A stretch of 57,366 nt of DNA from Deltaproteobacteria bacterium (GCA_947484175.1 CANKOI010000015.1:1-57366), one strand, 5' to 3'. Shown: positions 8,031 through 16,979, counted from the first letter of the stretch. Program-made: numbers and translations. Notes: generated from the sequence alone by a model not told the origin.

Positions 8031-9389
8031 GTGGAACCTCCGCGCCTGCGTGTGCTCGTAGTGGACGACGAAGAGAATCTCCGGCACCTGCTGGAGATCA
8101 TCCTCGTGCGCGCCGGCTACGCCGTGGTCTTGGCGGCAAACGGGCGTGAGGCGCTTGGCCGGCTCACGGAGGCCGACATCGTGCTCTGCGACATCCGGAT
8201 GCCCGACCTGGACGGCCTCGGCTTCCTCGCGGCCCGGCCCGTCGACGGCCCGCCGGTGGTGATGATGAGCGCCTACGGCACCGTCGAAACGGCCCTCGAA
8301 GCGATGCGGCGCGGCGCCTACGACTACGTGAGCAAGCCTTTCAAGGCCGACGAGATCGTGCTCACGCTGCGTAAGCTGCAGGAGCGGGAGCAGTTGGTTG
8401 CGGAGCGGAGCCGCCTCGCGGTGGAGAACGCCCGGTTGTCGCTGCGCTCAGGCGAGCCTGTCGAAGGCTTCGTGGGCCACTCGCCGGCGGTCGTGGAGCT
8501 GCTCCGAGTGCTCTCACGCGCGGCGAATCACGACTCTTCGGTGCTCCTCACCGGAGAGAGCGGGACCGGCAAAGAAGTGCTCGCGAGGGCGTTGCACCGC
8601 CTCTCCCCGAGGCGCGACGGGCCGTGGGTGGCCGTGAATTGTGCCGCGATCCCGGCGCCGCTTCTGGAAAGCGAGCTTTTCGGCCATCGCCGAGGCGCCT
8701 TCACGGGCGCCGTCCGCGACCACGCCGGGCTGTTCGAGCAGGCCGGCGGCGGCACGCTCTTTCTCGACGAGATTGGCGAATTGCCCGTAGCGCTGCAGGC
8801 GAAGCTCTTGCGAACTCTTCAGGAGGGCACGATCCGTCGCATCGGGGGGTCCGGCGAGGTGAGCGTGGACGTGCGGATCGTGGCGGCGACCGCGTCGTCG
8901 CTGGCTCCGCCTCGCTTCCGGGAGGACCTGTTCTACCGCGTTGCCGTGATCCACCTCCAGATTCCGCCGCTTCGGGAGCGGGCGGAGGACATTCCCCTTC
9001 TTGTGGGGCACCTGCTGAGCGGGCTCTGCGCCAGGATGCGATTGCCGCAGCCCCACGTGAGCGATGAGGCGATGCGGCTCCTCGCTGCCCACCGCTGGCC
9101 CGGAAACGTGCGCCAGTTGGAGAACGTGCTCGAGCGCACGCTCCTGGTGTCCGATGCCGAGGTACTCGACGTTTCCGCGCTGCCGGCGGAAATCGCCAAG
9201 CCTTCGGGTGGGCCGGTCTCCGGCGACTCCCTCTCGATTCCCGCACGCACCGCTGCCTTGGAGCGGTCGTTGATTCAGGAGGCACTTCGGCTGAACGACG
9301 GCAACAAGGCGGCGGCGGCGAGGGTGTTGGAGCTGTCGTACAAGGCGCTCCTGTACAAGATCCGCGACTACGGGCTCGAGGGAGCATGA
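8031..9389 (+). CDS. Sigma-54-dependent response regulator (NtrC/PilR type)
   Basis: 452 aa. An N-terminal receiver (about 6-120) has acidic residues VDDEEN, phospho-acceptor Asp54 in VLCDIRMPDLDG and Lys in YVSKPFK. The central AAA+ domain has the Walker A site GESGTGKE (about 175-182), GAFTGA (222-227), which contacts sigma-54, and the Walker B region GTLFLDEIGE. The C-terminal Fis-type helix-turn-helix is at about 405-448. It activates transcription from -24/-12 promoters. The start is a GTG at 8028 or 8031; no ATG lies nearby, and the longer frame to 6795 is a shadow. The stop overlaps the next gene (ATGA). No kinase gene is adjacent. Because it heads a run of minor-pilin genes, a PilR-like role is plausible but inferred. 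Confidence 0.9.
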   Translation: MEPPRLRVLVVDDEENLRHLLEIILVRAGYAVVLAANGREALGRLTEADIVLCDIRMPDLDGLGFLAARPVDGPPVVMMSAYGTVETALEAMRRGAYDYVSKPFKADEIVLTLRKLQEREQLVAERSRLAVENARLSLRSGEPVEGFVGHSPAVVELLRVLSRAANHDSSVLLTGESGTGKEVLARALHRLSPRRDGPWVAVNCAAIPAPLLESELFGHRRGAFTGAVRDHAGLFEQAGGGTLFLDEIGELPVALQAKLLRTLQEGTIRRIGGSGEVSVDVRIVAATASSLAPPRFREDLFYRVAVIHLQIPPLRERAEDIPLLVGHLLSGLCARMRLPQPHVSDEAMRLLAAHRWPGNVRQLENVLERTLLVSDAEVLDVSALPAEIAKPSGGPVSGDSLSIPARTAALERSLIQEALRLNDGNKAAAARVLELSYKALLYKIRDYGLEGA

Positions 9390-10180
9390 CGGCGCTCTGG
9401 GCCTCGTTGTTCCTCCTCGGCGCGTGCGGCGGCCCCCTGCTGCGGGGCGAGGCCGCGTTGGTCGCCGACGACCTGCTTACGGCCGAAGAGTCGTTCCGCG
9501 CGGCGCTGGCTGCGAGCCCCGACGACGCAGACGCGCTCTACGGACTCGGGTGGACCTTTCACCTCGCCGGCGAAGAGGATGCTGCGCTGGATGCCTTCAC
9601 CCGGCTGGCGCGTCTTCACCCGGAGCGCGCCTCCGGATTTCGCGGACTGGCTAGCGTGCGGCTCGCGAAGGGCGACCTGCCGGGCGCCCGTGAGCAGCTC
9701 ACTCGGGCCGACGCCGTCGCGGCGGACGATGTGGCGGTGATGCAGTCGTGGGTCATCCTCGAGTTGGCGAGCGGGGACGCCAAGGCGGCTCTCGAGCGCG
9801 CTGACGCCGCCGTGCGGATGCACCCAGACAGTTCCCCGCTGCAGCAGGCGCGCGCCGCGGCGCTCCTCACCGCCGGGCGGGCGAGTGAGGCCCGTGAGGT
9901 GGCGGCCGCCGCAGTCGCGGCGGCCTCCGGCGGCCGCGAGTTGGCCGCGGCGCGCATCACGTGGGTGGACAGCGTGCTCCGGGAGTCAGACGGAAGGGTC
10001 GACGCCGATCGATGCGCCGAGACCAGCCCAGCCGTCGTCGGGTGGCTCGACGCTGCAGACTCGGTCCTCGACCATGTCGAATCCAGCGGCGTCCACCGCG
10101 GGCAGGTGCTGGAGGTGCGGAAGCAGGTGCGCCGGAGGCGCGGCTACATCGAGGACCTGTGCACCCGAGGTGGGAATTGA
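9386..10180 (+). CDS. TPR lipoprotein upstream of minor pilins
   Basis: 264 aa with a lipoprotein signal (MTALWASLFLLGAC, lipobox Leu-Gly-Ala-Cys at about 11-14). TPR-like helical pairs follow at about 28-150 (AEESFRAALAASPDDADALY, DAALDAFTRLARLHPE, GDAKAALERADAAVRMHPD). The C-terminal part (about 185-264) has no recognised domain. It should sit on the periplasmic side of a membrane. PilF/Tgl-type TPR lipoproteins help secretin PilQ assemble in other type IV pilus systems, so a pilotin or assembly role is possible, but this is inference from position. The start ATG overlaps the response-regulator stop (ATGA). Confidence 0.75.
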   Translation: MTALWASLFLLGACGGPLLRGEAALVADDLLTAEESFRAALAASPDDADALYGLGWTFHLAGEEDAALDAFTRLARLHPERASGFRGLASVRLAKGDLPGAREQLTRADAVAADDVAVMQSWVILELASGDAKAALERADAAVRMHPDSSPLQQARAAALLTAGRASEAREVAAAAVAAASGGRELAAARITWVDSVLRESDGRVDADRCAETSPAVVGWLDAADSVLDHVESSGVHRGQVLEVRKQVRRRRGYIEDLCTRGGN

Positions 10181-10255
10181 ATGCCGATCTGGGAAAAGAG
10201 TTCCCGGATATGGGGGTCAATGATCGGAACCACGCCGAGAAGTCGACGGGTATGA
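10181..10255 (+). CDS. Possible 24-codon leader ORF between the TPR lipoprotein and fimT
   Basis: An ATG directly abuts the stop of the preceding gene (TGA-ATG) and opens a 24-residue frame beginning MPIWEKSSRIWGSM. It ends at a TGA that overlaps the chosen fimT ATG by four bases (ATGA). The junctions mimic the coupling seen throughout this window, so it may be a short peptide or a relay that carries ribosomes to fimT. No family is recognisable and it may be chance. Confidence 0.2.
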   Translation: MPIWEKSSRIWGSMIGTTPRSRRV

Positions 10256-10854
10256 TTCTTGCATCCCGGGCGGGACACACCCTGGTTGAGATCGCTGTGG
10301 CGATCTGTGTCGTCGGAATCGTTGCGGGAATCGGATTCGGGGTGTTTCAAGATCGAGTTGCCACCTTCCGGATGCTCTACGTCGCACGCATGCTGCACTC
10401 CGACCTCGTCCTCACCCGCTCCCTCGCCATCGATGCCAATCGAGAGGCCCGCGTGCACTTCCTCAGCGCCGATGTGGACATGGATCCTTCCGATCTGTCG
10501 CACGGGGCATGGGATCTTCAGCTTGGAAACCGGGGGTCGGGCTCCACCCAGTGGGACACGCTGCCCGCCGACCTCGAAGGCGTGGTGGATGTGAGTCAGG
10601 GGGAGCGGAGCCTCGAAGAGGGCGGCGCCCAGGAGTCGCGGTGGGTGAGCCTTGCCGAATGGAGCACTTTAGAGGATGATTCGATCACGTTCACCCCGCG
10701 GGGGTGGGTCGGAAACCAGGGTTCAGACTTCGTGAGCGGTGAGATCGAGTTGAAGGTGGTGAACAAACGAGCCCTTGCCGACGGAACGGACCAGCATGTC
10801 ACCATCACGGTTTCGCGCTCGGGTTTTGCCCGGATGGCGGCGGTGACCCAATGA
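10252..10854 (+). CDS. fimT: GspH/FimT-type minor pilin
   Basis: About 200 aa. A short leader MILASRAG precedes the class III cleavage site and the mature N-terminus HTLVEIAVAICVVGIVAGIG. The Glu at +5 and a hydrophobic helix, typical of type IV pilins, follow, then a GspH-like globular domain. The first mature residue is His rather than the usual Phe. The start at 10252 gives a normal eight-residue leader; an in-frame ATG at 10210 would give a 22-residue leader. After processing by prepilin peptidase it should form part of the pilus-tip priming complex with PilV, PilW, PilX and PilY1. The stop overlaps pilV (ATGA). Confidence 0.85.
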   Translation: MILASRAGHTLVEIAVAICVVGIVAGIGFGVFQDRVATFRMLYVARMLHSDLVLTRSLAIDANREARVHFLSADVDMDPSDLSHGAWDLQLGNRGSGSTQWDTLPADLEGVVDVSQGERSLEEGGAQESRWVSLAEWSTLEDDSITFTPRGWVGNQGSDFVSGEIELKVVNKRALADGTDQHVTITVSRSGFARMAAVTQ

Positions 10855-11342
10855 GGGCCCTCTCCTCCACGCAGCGAAGGGGCTTCACGTTGGTGGAGGT
10901 GATGGTGGCCTCGGCCATCCTTGGGGCCGCGCTCATCGTGATGTTCGGGTTCCACAGTCAGGCCGTCCGGTCGAACCTGAACGCCCGCCGGCTCACCGAC
11001 TGCACCTACCTCGCGCAAACGCAGATGGAGCGGCTGCTCGCCCAAGACTGGGAAACGTCGAACCGGCCGACCGACCTGTCCGAGGGCATGCAGGACGACA
11101 CGTGGATGGGCACGGAGTCGTGGGAAAAACTCACCTGGCCGGCCACGGCGCTGCTGGTGAATGCCGCGTTCCAGACCGACACCGTTCTCGGCCCGGTGCT
11201 GTACAGCCTCTCGTGGGACATCGAGGACATGGACGACGACGCCACTTGGGCCCGCGTGCGCGTGCGCTGCACGTACGACGATGCTGCGTTCGACACGACG
11301 CACGGCACCACCATCTCGTCGTTCCGGTTCCGGGACTCCTGA
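10851..11342 (+). CDS. pilV: PilV/GspI-like minor pilin
   Basis: 163 aa. The prepilin site RRGFTLVEVMVASAILGAAL lies at about 9-28, with Glu at +5 of the mature protein and a continuous hydrophobic helix. The soluble part contains paired cysteines (Cys in LTDCTYLAQTQMERLL and RVRCTYDD) that could form a disulfide. The LAQTQMERLL segment is shared with PilV and GspI minor pilins. It is expected in the pilus-tip initiation complex. Overlaps of four bases upstream (ATGA) and one base downstream (TGATG) put it in a translationally coupled operon. Confidence 0.85.
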   Translation: MRALSSTQRRGFTLVEVMVASAILGAALIVMFGFHSQAVRSNLNARRLTDCTYLAQTQMERLLAQDWETSNRPTDLSEGMQDDTWMGTESWEKLTWPATALLVNAAFQTDTVLGPVLYSLSWDIEDMDDDATWARVRVRCTYDDAAFDTTHGTTISSFRFRDS

Positions 11343-12415
11343 TGAAACGCGCCCTCCGCCGCGGCTTCACCCTGATCGAGCTGTTGATCGCCTTGGCGAT
11401 CGGAACCTTCGTGGTGGGCGCGCTCTATTCGCTGTTCAACATGCAGCTCAAGCAGTTCATCTACCAAGACCTTCAGATGGAGATGCACCAGAACGTACGC
11501 CTCGGGTTGGACATTCTCTCGAGGACCGGCAGGTCGGCAGGCTTGGGAACGGTGGGCGTGGTGAACGGCGCCCTCGGCCTCGGCGGGGAGGGCGAGGCCC
11601 TCCCGGCGGTCATCTCGTACAACGGTACGGGCCCCAACGGGAGCGACGCCATCACCATCGTTTCGCAAGACCCGAACCTGATCATGTTCTCCGACCCCGA
11701 CGAGCTTCGGGACTGTGGCGACAGCACTCTGATGTTCGATCTGGAGCGACCGGGGTACGCCGACCGCGTGGGCGAGCTCGCCGCCAATGAGTTCCTCCTC
11801 TGCAGCGACCTCTCGAATCCCACCAAGAAACGTTCGCTGATGTGGCTGCTCAGCGCGGATGGCGATGCCTCCACAGGGCAGGTGACGTTTCCGAGCGGGC
11901 CCACGATCTACTCCGACTTCGGCACCACCTGCGCGCTCGGCGAGAACATGCCGGTGGCGATGCAGTGCTCGCGGGCCGACGTCATGACCTTCTATATCGA
12001 CGCCGATGACACCGATGGCGTGGGTTCCGGGTCGAGCGAGCACCCCGTACTCATGATGGATCTGGACTTCGAGTCGCCGGACTCCGACGACGTGCCGGTG
12101 GTGGACGGCGTGGAAGACCTGCAGATCGAGTACTGTTTTCGGGACGGAGATTGCTCCAGCACCTCCAGCTCGGGCTGGGTGGACGAAGTTGGCACCGACG
12201 CCGACACCGTGGCGGACAACGAACCTGACGACTTGTACATGATCCGCTTCACGTTGGTCGTGCGCTCCTCGCGCGAAGACCCGAACCGCATTCACGAAGG
12301 CACGCGGGTGGCGGTGGGAGACAACGTGCCTGCGACGACAGCGGACCACTACTACCGGCAGGTATTGGCCACCGAGGTGACCGTGCGGAACATGAGGTAC
12401 CTGTCATGGATTTGA
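11342..12415 (+). CDS. pilW: PilW-like minor pilin
   Basis: 357 aa. The N-terminus MKRALRRGFTLIELLIALAI holds a classical prepilin site (Gly-Phe-Thr-Leu-Ile-Glu), and a large extracellular domain follows, as in PilW. The region after the helix, NMQLKQFIYQDLQMEMHQNV, is typical of PilW. Several Cys residues and Asp-rich stretches (IDADDTDGVGSGSSEH) lie in the globular part. The start at 11342 overlaps the pilV stop by one base; a longer upstream frame is a shadow of pilV. It is thought to join FimT, PilV and PilX in the pilus-priming complex that carries PilY1. Confidence 0.85.
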   Translation: MKRALRRGFTLIELLIALAIGTFVVGALYSLFNMQLKQFIYQDLQMEMHQNVRLGLDILSRTGRSAGLGTVGVVNGALGLGGEGEALPAVISYNGTGPNGSDAITIVSQDPNLIMFSDPDELRDCGDSTLMFDLERPGYADRVGELAANEFLLCSDLSNPTKKRSLMWLLSADGDASTGQVTFPSGPTIYSDFGTTCALGENMPVAMQCSRADVMTFYIDADDTDGVGSGSSEHPVLMMDLDFESPDSDDVPVVDGVEDLQIEYCFRDGDCSSTSSSGWVDEVGTDADTVADNEPDDLYMIRFTLVVRSSREDPNRIHEGTRVAVGDNVPATTADHYYRQVLATEVTVRNMRYLSWI

Positions 12416-12936
12416 ACCGCAGGGGTCAGGGTCGCGAGGGCTACGCCATGCTGGTGGCGCTGATCCTCATCGCGATCATCACGATCGTAGGCGCCACCTC
12501 ATTGAGCATTGCAGGGGTGGACCAACGGGTGGCCAACTACACCCGGCGTCACGCTGCGATCACCGACGCCGCCGATGCCGGCGGAGAACATGCGCGGATG
12601 CAGCTCATGTTTGAGGTGCCGGCCGATGAAGGCTGGGACACCGCAGCCCAACTCTTCGTCGAAGAGGCCGACGCTCAGACCTGGTTCGAGGGCGACGTCG
12701 TATCGCTGCCGCTCGGAAACTATGAGGTGACGGCGGCGTTTGCGAAGTGCGGCCAGCCTCCGCCCGGCTACAGCACGGAGGAAGGCACTGCTGCCTTCCG
12801 GGCGGACTACTGGGAGATGGAATCGCATTCGTGGTTTGAGTCGATGGAGTCGGCCGGCTCGCAGTCCAACCCCTCTGAAGCGCGTGTGACGTCCATGATC
12901 CGCAAGGTCATGCGCGGCACGTGCACCGAACGGTGA
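12406..12936 (+). CDS. pilX: PilX-like minor pilin
   Basis: 176 aa. The N-terminus (MDLNRRGQGREGYAMLVALI, then ILIAIITIVGATSLSIAG) matches the PilX N-terminal pattern: a short basic leader, Gly before the hydrophobic helix, and no Glu at +5. A helical spine (VDQRVANYTRRHAAITDAAD) and a small globular end with two Cys residues follow. PilX is the minor pilin most tightly linked to PilY1 at the pilus tip. It overlaps pilW by 10 bases and is followed by pilY1 four bases later. Confidence 0.8.
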   Translation: MDLNRRGQGREGYAMLVALILIAIITIVGATSLSIAGVDQRVANYTRRHAAITDAADAGGEHARMQLMFEVPADEGWDTAAQLFVEEADAQTWFEGDVVSLPLGNYEVTAAFAKCGQPPPGYSTEEGTAAFRADYWEMESHSWFESMESAGSQSNPSEARVTSMIRKVMRGTCTER

Positions 12937-12940
12937 TCCC

Positions 12941-15900
12941 TTGAAGAAGCACAACATGCCCCTGGCCGCGATCCTGCTGTCGCTTCCCACCTCGGCTTAC
13001 GCTGTCGGTCCGAGTACGGTGTCGGAGGCGTTGTCTACGAAGCAGGCGGTGCCGCCCGCGATTCTGTTCGTGATCGACCGTGACACGGACATGGGCAGTC
13101 CCTGCTTCTCGGGCAGCAGCACGAGTTGTTTTGAGGATGCAGTCGACCTCGTGAGGCAGGTGTCGCGGCACTACAACGACGTGAAATTCGGGGTCGTGGG
13201 CACAGCCGACTCGGCAGGGTCGAGTACATTTTATCCGGTTGCTCCGATTGGAAGCACCTATGCGCAGATCTCCGCGGGGCTCACCGCCCTCACCGTGAGC
13301 ACCGGCAGCACCAGCAACCTCGCCGAGGTGGTGGACAGCATCAGCGAGGACTACCTCGACCTGACCGACACTGAGGATGGTGTGGACGACGACGGCGACG
13401 GTTTTGACGGGGATTGGGACGAGTCGCCGCTCTCCTACTATTGCTCCGAGGTCTACGTGATCGTGCTCACGTCCGGCCGACCGGAGGACGACGACGACCC
13501 CGACTCGAGCGCCGGTTCCGCAACTCCCTTGGCGGACGTCTACTGCGACACCGCCGGGTACGCCGCTTCCGCGGGAGTGCCTGACACCCAGTGCCGCTAC
13601 GACAACGTCGTGACCGACCTGTACACCCACGACCACTCGTCGCTGGCCGGCTACCAGCGGCTGGTGGTGTCCACCGTGGCTATGGGCCTCGACCCCACCG
13701 GCAGCACCGACGACGAGATCGCCGACGCCCTGTACCAGAGCGCCGCAGACAACACGTACGGCGACGGTATCTACACGAACGCCACCTCCAAGGACGATGC
13801 TTTGGCGGCCATACTCGGGGTGACCTCCGACCTGATGTCGGGCACCTTCGCGCGTTCGAACCCGGTCATTGCCAACGACGGTTCGTATCTGCTCTACGTC
13901 TACTACGAGATGACGGGTGACCGGCCACTCGCCGAAGGTCACGTGCTGGCGTTCGAGATGGACACCGACCCGGGCAGCGCCACCTACGGCGACATCCTCT
14001 ACTACAGCGGCGCGCCCTACGACGACTACCTCGGCGCCGTTTGGGACGGCGGCTGGTTGCTCTACTCCCGCGTTGCCGACGCCGGCGAAGTCAACGACGA
14101 CGACATGGACGGGTTCCAACATCGCGACATCTACTTCTACGAAGAGAACTTCGCGGTGTCGATGGCCGGAGACGCTGCCCAACGGCGCCTGAGCTTGGAT
14201 GCGGAGATGGCCAACCTCACCGTCTCGTCGTCGCTCTTGGATCTGGTGCTCGACGCCAGCGTGGACGGCAGCGGCACGCTCACTTCGCCCGAACATGACC
14301 TCGACCAGAGCGGCGCGGTGGACAGCCTCGACGTGCAGGAGCTTGTCGACTTCACCCGCGGCGTGTCGTCCTCCCGCTTCCGGTACATCGACCTCGAACG
14401 CGGAAAGTGGAAACTTCAAGACTCCCCGTACTCGGCCCCCACGATCGTGACCGCGCGAAACGACCGCTACTCGATGAGTACGTCGTACAGGACGTTCCTA
14501 GACCTGCTGGAGGCCGAGGAAATGCCCGACCTCGTGCTGCTCGCGGCGAACGACGGCATGCTCCACGCCTTTGCGCTGACCGACGACGAGAGCACCCCTA
14601 CCGCCGACGAAGCAGGTGAGGAGCTGTGGGCTTGGGTGCCCAACACGTTGATCCTGAGGGACCGTGGCAACGCTTGGGGCAACGGCCTCGTGGACTCGGT
14701 GGTCTACGGCCGCAGCTTCCTCTTCGACGGCACCCCGGTCGTGGAGGACGTGTGGATCGACGCCGACGGGGACCGGAAGAAGGACTGCGGCTCCACGCTC
14801 GACGACTGCGAGTGGCGGCGCGTCGCCGTGGTGCAGCAGAGCTTCGGCGGGTCGCGCACCCTCGCGCTCGACATCACGAATTCCGACGCACCGGAGTTCC
14901 TGTGGGAACAGACCAACTCCGTCGACTCCACCGCGATGGGGTACACCACCAGCCGGCCGTCCATTTTCAACATCTACGACTACACGGACTCCGCGTTGCC
15001 TACCGACCGCTGGGTGGCCCTCTGGGGTTCTGGTCGCGCGGCGGAGTACTCGGACTCGAGCACCAACTACTACCAGACGGTGGAGGGCAACCTCTACATG
15101 TGGGCGATCGGCGATTCGGCGTTCAGCTCGTCTGCCGCTTCATTTTCTGTGCAGGGCTCGAACATCGGGTCGGATCATCCGGACTACGCCTCGGCCGGCT
15201 CCACGTTGGACATCGACTCCGACGGACGCCTCGAGTACACCTACATCTCAGCGCCCCCCACGGTGGTAGACGCCGACTCCGACGGCGACGCCGACGTGGT
15301 CTATTTCCCCGTGACGCTGGGCTACGACCCCGCGACCGGAGTGGGCACCAACGCCAATCCGGGCCAGTCCTTCATCTACAAAGCACTCATCGACGACTCC
15401 GATCCGAGCAACCTCACGTGGTGTGAGTTCTACGATCCTGAAGATGGCGCAGAGGGCTCCGGAGACACCGGGAGCACCGGCACCACCGTTGCCTACGGCA
15501 GCCGGCCGGAGATCTACTACGCCGTCACGACGTCGTGGATGAAGGATGGCAGCCTCGGCGTCTACTGGGGTTCGGGCTCTCCGTTCCAGGACACCGACGA
15601 TTTGACGGCAGGCGCCTTTTTCTTCATGAAGGACACCAGCCCCGAGACCTGTACGGCGCCCTTGGCGCTGGAATGCGGCACGGAGACCGGCGGGTTCTAC
15701 CAGCTGGCAGCCGGGGAGCGCCTCACCAGCGATCCGCTGGTGTACAGCGGTGTGGTGTACTTCAGCACCTACACGCCGGACACCGACCTCTGCACCGCTG
15801 GCGAAGGCCGCATCTACGGCCTCGACTACCGGGACTGCGGGTCGGGACTCGACACGACCGGCGACGGCGCCGCCACCTCGGCCGATGAGGACTACATCGC

Positions 15901-16042
15901 CACCACCGGGTTCGTCTCCAACATCGCCATCGGGGAGAACGGCAAGCTGTACTTCGCCGCCGGAACCACCATCGACTCCTTCGACTCCGTGCAGGACCCC
16001 TTCGCGGGCACGGCCACGGTCGGTTGGATGGAGATGTACTGA
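12941..16042 (+). CDS. pilY1: PilY1-type pilus-tip adhesin with VWA-like domain
   Basis: 1033 aa. A signal peptide (MKKHNMPLAAILLSLPTSAY) starts at TTG 12941; an ATG at 12956 is the alternative but loses the Lys-Lys. Residues about 38-290 look like a von Willebrand A domain (AILFVIDRDTDMG; VYVIVLTSGRPEDDDD). The metal-site motif is degenerate (Asp-Arg-Asp-Thr-Asp instead of Asp-x-Ser-x-Ser). An EF-hand-like element occurs at about 447-465 (DLDQSGAVDSLDVQEL). The C-terminal PilY1 beta-propeller begins near LVLLAANDGMLHAFAL (about 530-545) and has further Asp-rich loops (DADSDGDADVVYF). Cysteines are frequent, as expected for an exported protein. It likely caps the pilus made with the upstream minor pilins. 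Confidence 0.9.
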   Translation: MKKHNMPLAAILLSLPTSAYAVGPSTVSEALSTKQAVPPAILFVIDRDTDMGSPCFSGSSTSCFEDAVDLVRQVSRHYNDVKFGVVGTADSAGSSTFYPVAPIGSTYAQISAGLTALTVSTGSTSNLAEVVDSISEDYLDLTDTEDGVDDDGDGFDGDWDESPLSYYCSEVYVIVLTSGRPEDDDDPDSSAGSATPLADVYCDTAGYAASAGVPDTQCRYDNVVTDLYTHDHSSLAGYQRLVVSTVAMGLDPTGSTDDEIADALYQSAADNTYGDGIYTNATSKDDALAAILGVTSDLMSGTFARSNPVIANDGSYLLYVYYEMTGDRPLAEGHVLAFEMDTDPGSATYGDILYYSGAPYDDYLGAVWDGGWLLYSRVADAGEVNDDDMDGFQHRDIYFYEENFAVSMAGDAAQRRLSLDAEMANLTVSSSLLDLVLDASVDGSGTLTSPEHDLDQSGAVDSLDVQELVDFTRGVSSSRFRYIDLERGKWKLQDSPYSAPTIVTARNDRYSMSTSYRTFLDLLEAEEMPDLVLLAANDGMLHAFALTDDESTPTADEAGEELWAWVPNTLILRDRGNAWGNGLVDSVVYGRSFLFDGTPVVEDVWIDADGDRKKDCGSTLDDCEWRRVAVVQQSFGGSRTLALDITNSDAPEFLWEQTNSVDSTAMGYTTSRPSIFNIYDYTDSALPTDRWVALWGSGRAAEYSDSSTNYYQTVEGNLYMWAIGDSAFSSSAASFSVQGSNIGSDHPDYASAGSTLDIDSDGRLEYTYISAPPTVVDADSDGDADVVYFPVTLGYDPATGVGTNANPGQSFIYKALIDDSDPSNLTWCEFYDPEDGAEGSGDTGSTGTTVAYGSRPEIYYAVTTSWMKDGSLGVYWGSGSPFQDTDDLTAGAFFFMKDTSPETCTAPLALECGTETGGFYQLAAGERLTSDPLVYSGVVYFSTYTPDTDLCTAGEGRIYGLDYRDCGSGLDTTGDGAATSADEDYIATTGFVSNIAIGENGKLYFAAGTTIDSFDSVQDPFAGTATVGWMEMY

Positions 16043-16052
16043 GGGGTCGGGC

Positions 16053-16979
16053 TCAGAGCTCGTCCGTAGGCAGGTACGGTCGCGGGTCGACCCGCTCGTC
16101 GTTGAGGACCAGCTCGTAGTGGAGGTGGGGCCCGGTGGACATGCCGGAACTGCCGACGAGCGCCACGGTCTGGCCTGCGAGGACGTCTTCGCCTTCGAGG
16201 ACGAGGAGCTCGGAGGCGTGGCAGTACCGCGTGGCAATGCCGCCGCCGTGGTCGACCTCCACCATCCGACCGTGGCCGGAGTGCCAGCCAGCGAAAGTGA
16301 TGGTGCCGGCCCCCGTGGCGAGGATGGCGCTGCCGTACTCCGCTCCGATGTCGAGCCCGCCGTGGAACTTCCAGCGCGTGCGCCCGAAGGGGTCCCGTCG
16401 CCACCCGAAGCCGCTCGTTACGGGACCGTCTACGGGCCACAGCTGCGGCATCGACTCCGTGGAGCGTTGAAGTCGGTCAAGGTTGTCGTCGAGCGCGTCG
16501 AGATCGATGGCGGCGAGCTCGGCGAACAGAAATGCGGAGGTGAGCTCGGAGTCGGGGCGGGGGGCGCCGACAACGCCCGAGATCCAGGCCTCGCGGGCCG
16601 CGAGGGCGTCGGCGTCGAGGGGGCCGAAGCCGGGGAGGGAGCCGGCGGCGGCGAGGCCGCGGAGCTGCTCATCGTAGGCGCGCACGCGCTGGATGAGGGG
16701 CGCGAGCTCCCCAAGCTCACGGCGAACGCTCTCGACTTCGGCCTTGAGCTGAACGTTCTGCGAGACGAGATGATCGTGGTCCGTTACCCGCGAGAAGGTG
16801 GCGGCCTGCACGATCGCCGCGAGTACGAGCGCGCCGAGGCCTGCGCCGGCTGTCGCCACGATGGCGCGCACCCGCCCCCTCGTCACCGTGATCTGGTGGG
16901 GCTGGCCGCGCCCGCCGTCCGCTACCACCACGAAGGTGTAGTGGGGCTCAGGCCTCGGCCGCTCGCCAGCCGGCGCCAT
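16053..16979 (-). CDS. M23-family (LytM-type) peptidase, membrane-anchored
   Basis: 308 aa. A cytoplasmic start is followed by one membrane helix (VRAIVATAGAGLGALVLAAI, about 36-55), a coiled coil (LVSQNVQLKAEVESVRRELG, about 70-95) and a C-terminal M23 domain (about 185-300). The zinc ligands sit in KFHGGLDIG (His...Asp) and GPHLHYEL (His-x-His), so the active site looks intact. Such proteins cut peptidoglycan cross-links or, when degenerate, activate amidases. The ATG at 16979 overlaps the PP2C stop by one base; the upstream 39 codons of the frame are a shadow. The gene is convergent with pilY1, with 10 bases between stops. Confidence 0.9.
   Translation of the reverse strand: MAPAGERPRPEPHYTFVVVADGGRGQPHQITVTRGRVRAIVATAGAGLGALVLAAIVQAATFSRVTDHDHLVSQNVQLKAEVESVRRELGELAPLIQRVRAYDEQLRGLAAAGSLPGFGPLDADALAAREAWISGVVGAPRPDSELTSAFLFAELAAIDLDALDDNLDRLQRSTESMPQLWPVDGPVTSGFGWRRDPFGRTRWKFHGGLDIGAEYGSAILATGAGTITFAGWHSGHGRMVEVDHGGGIATRYCHASELLVLEGEDVLAGQTVALVGSSGMSTGPHLHYELVLNDERVDPRPYLPTDEL

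Noticed and set aside
9961-10251. An N-terminal extension of FimT by about 97 residues
   Set aside because: It overlaps the TPR lipoprotein in another frame and would put the prepilin site deep inside the protein.
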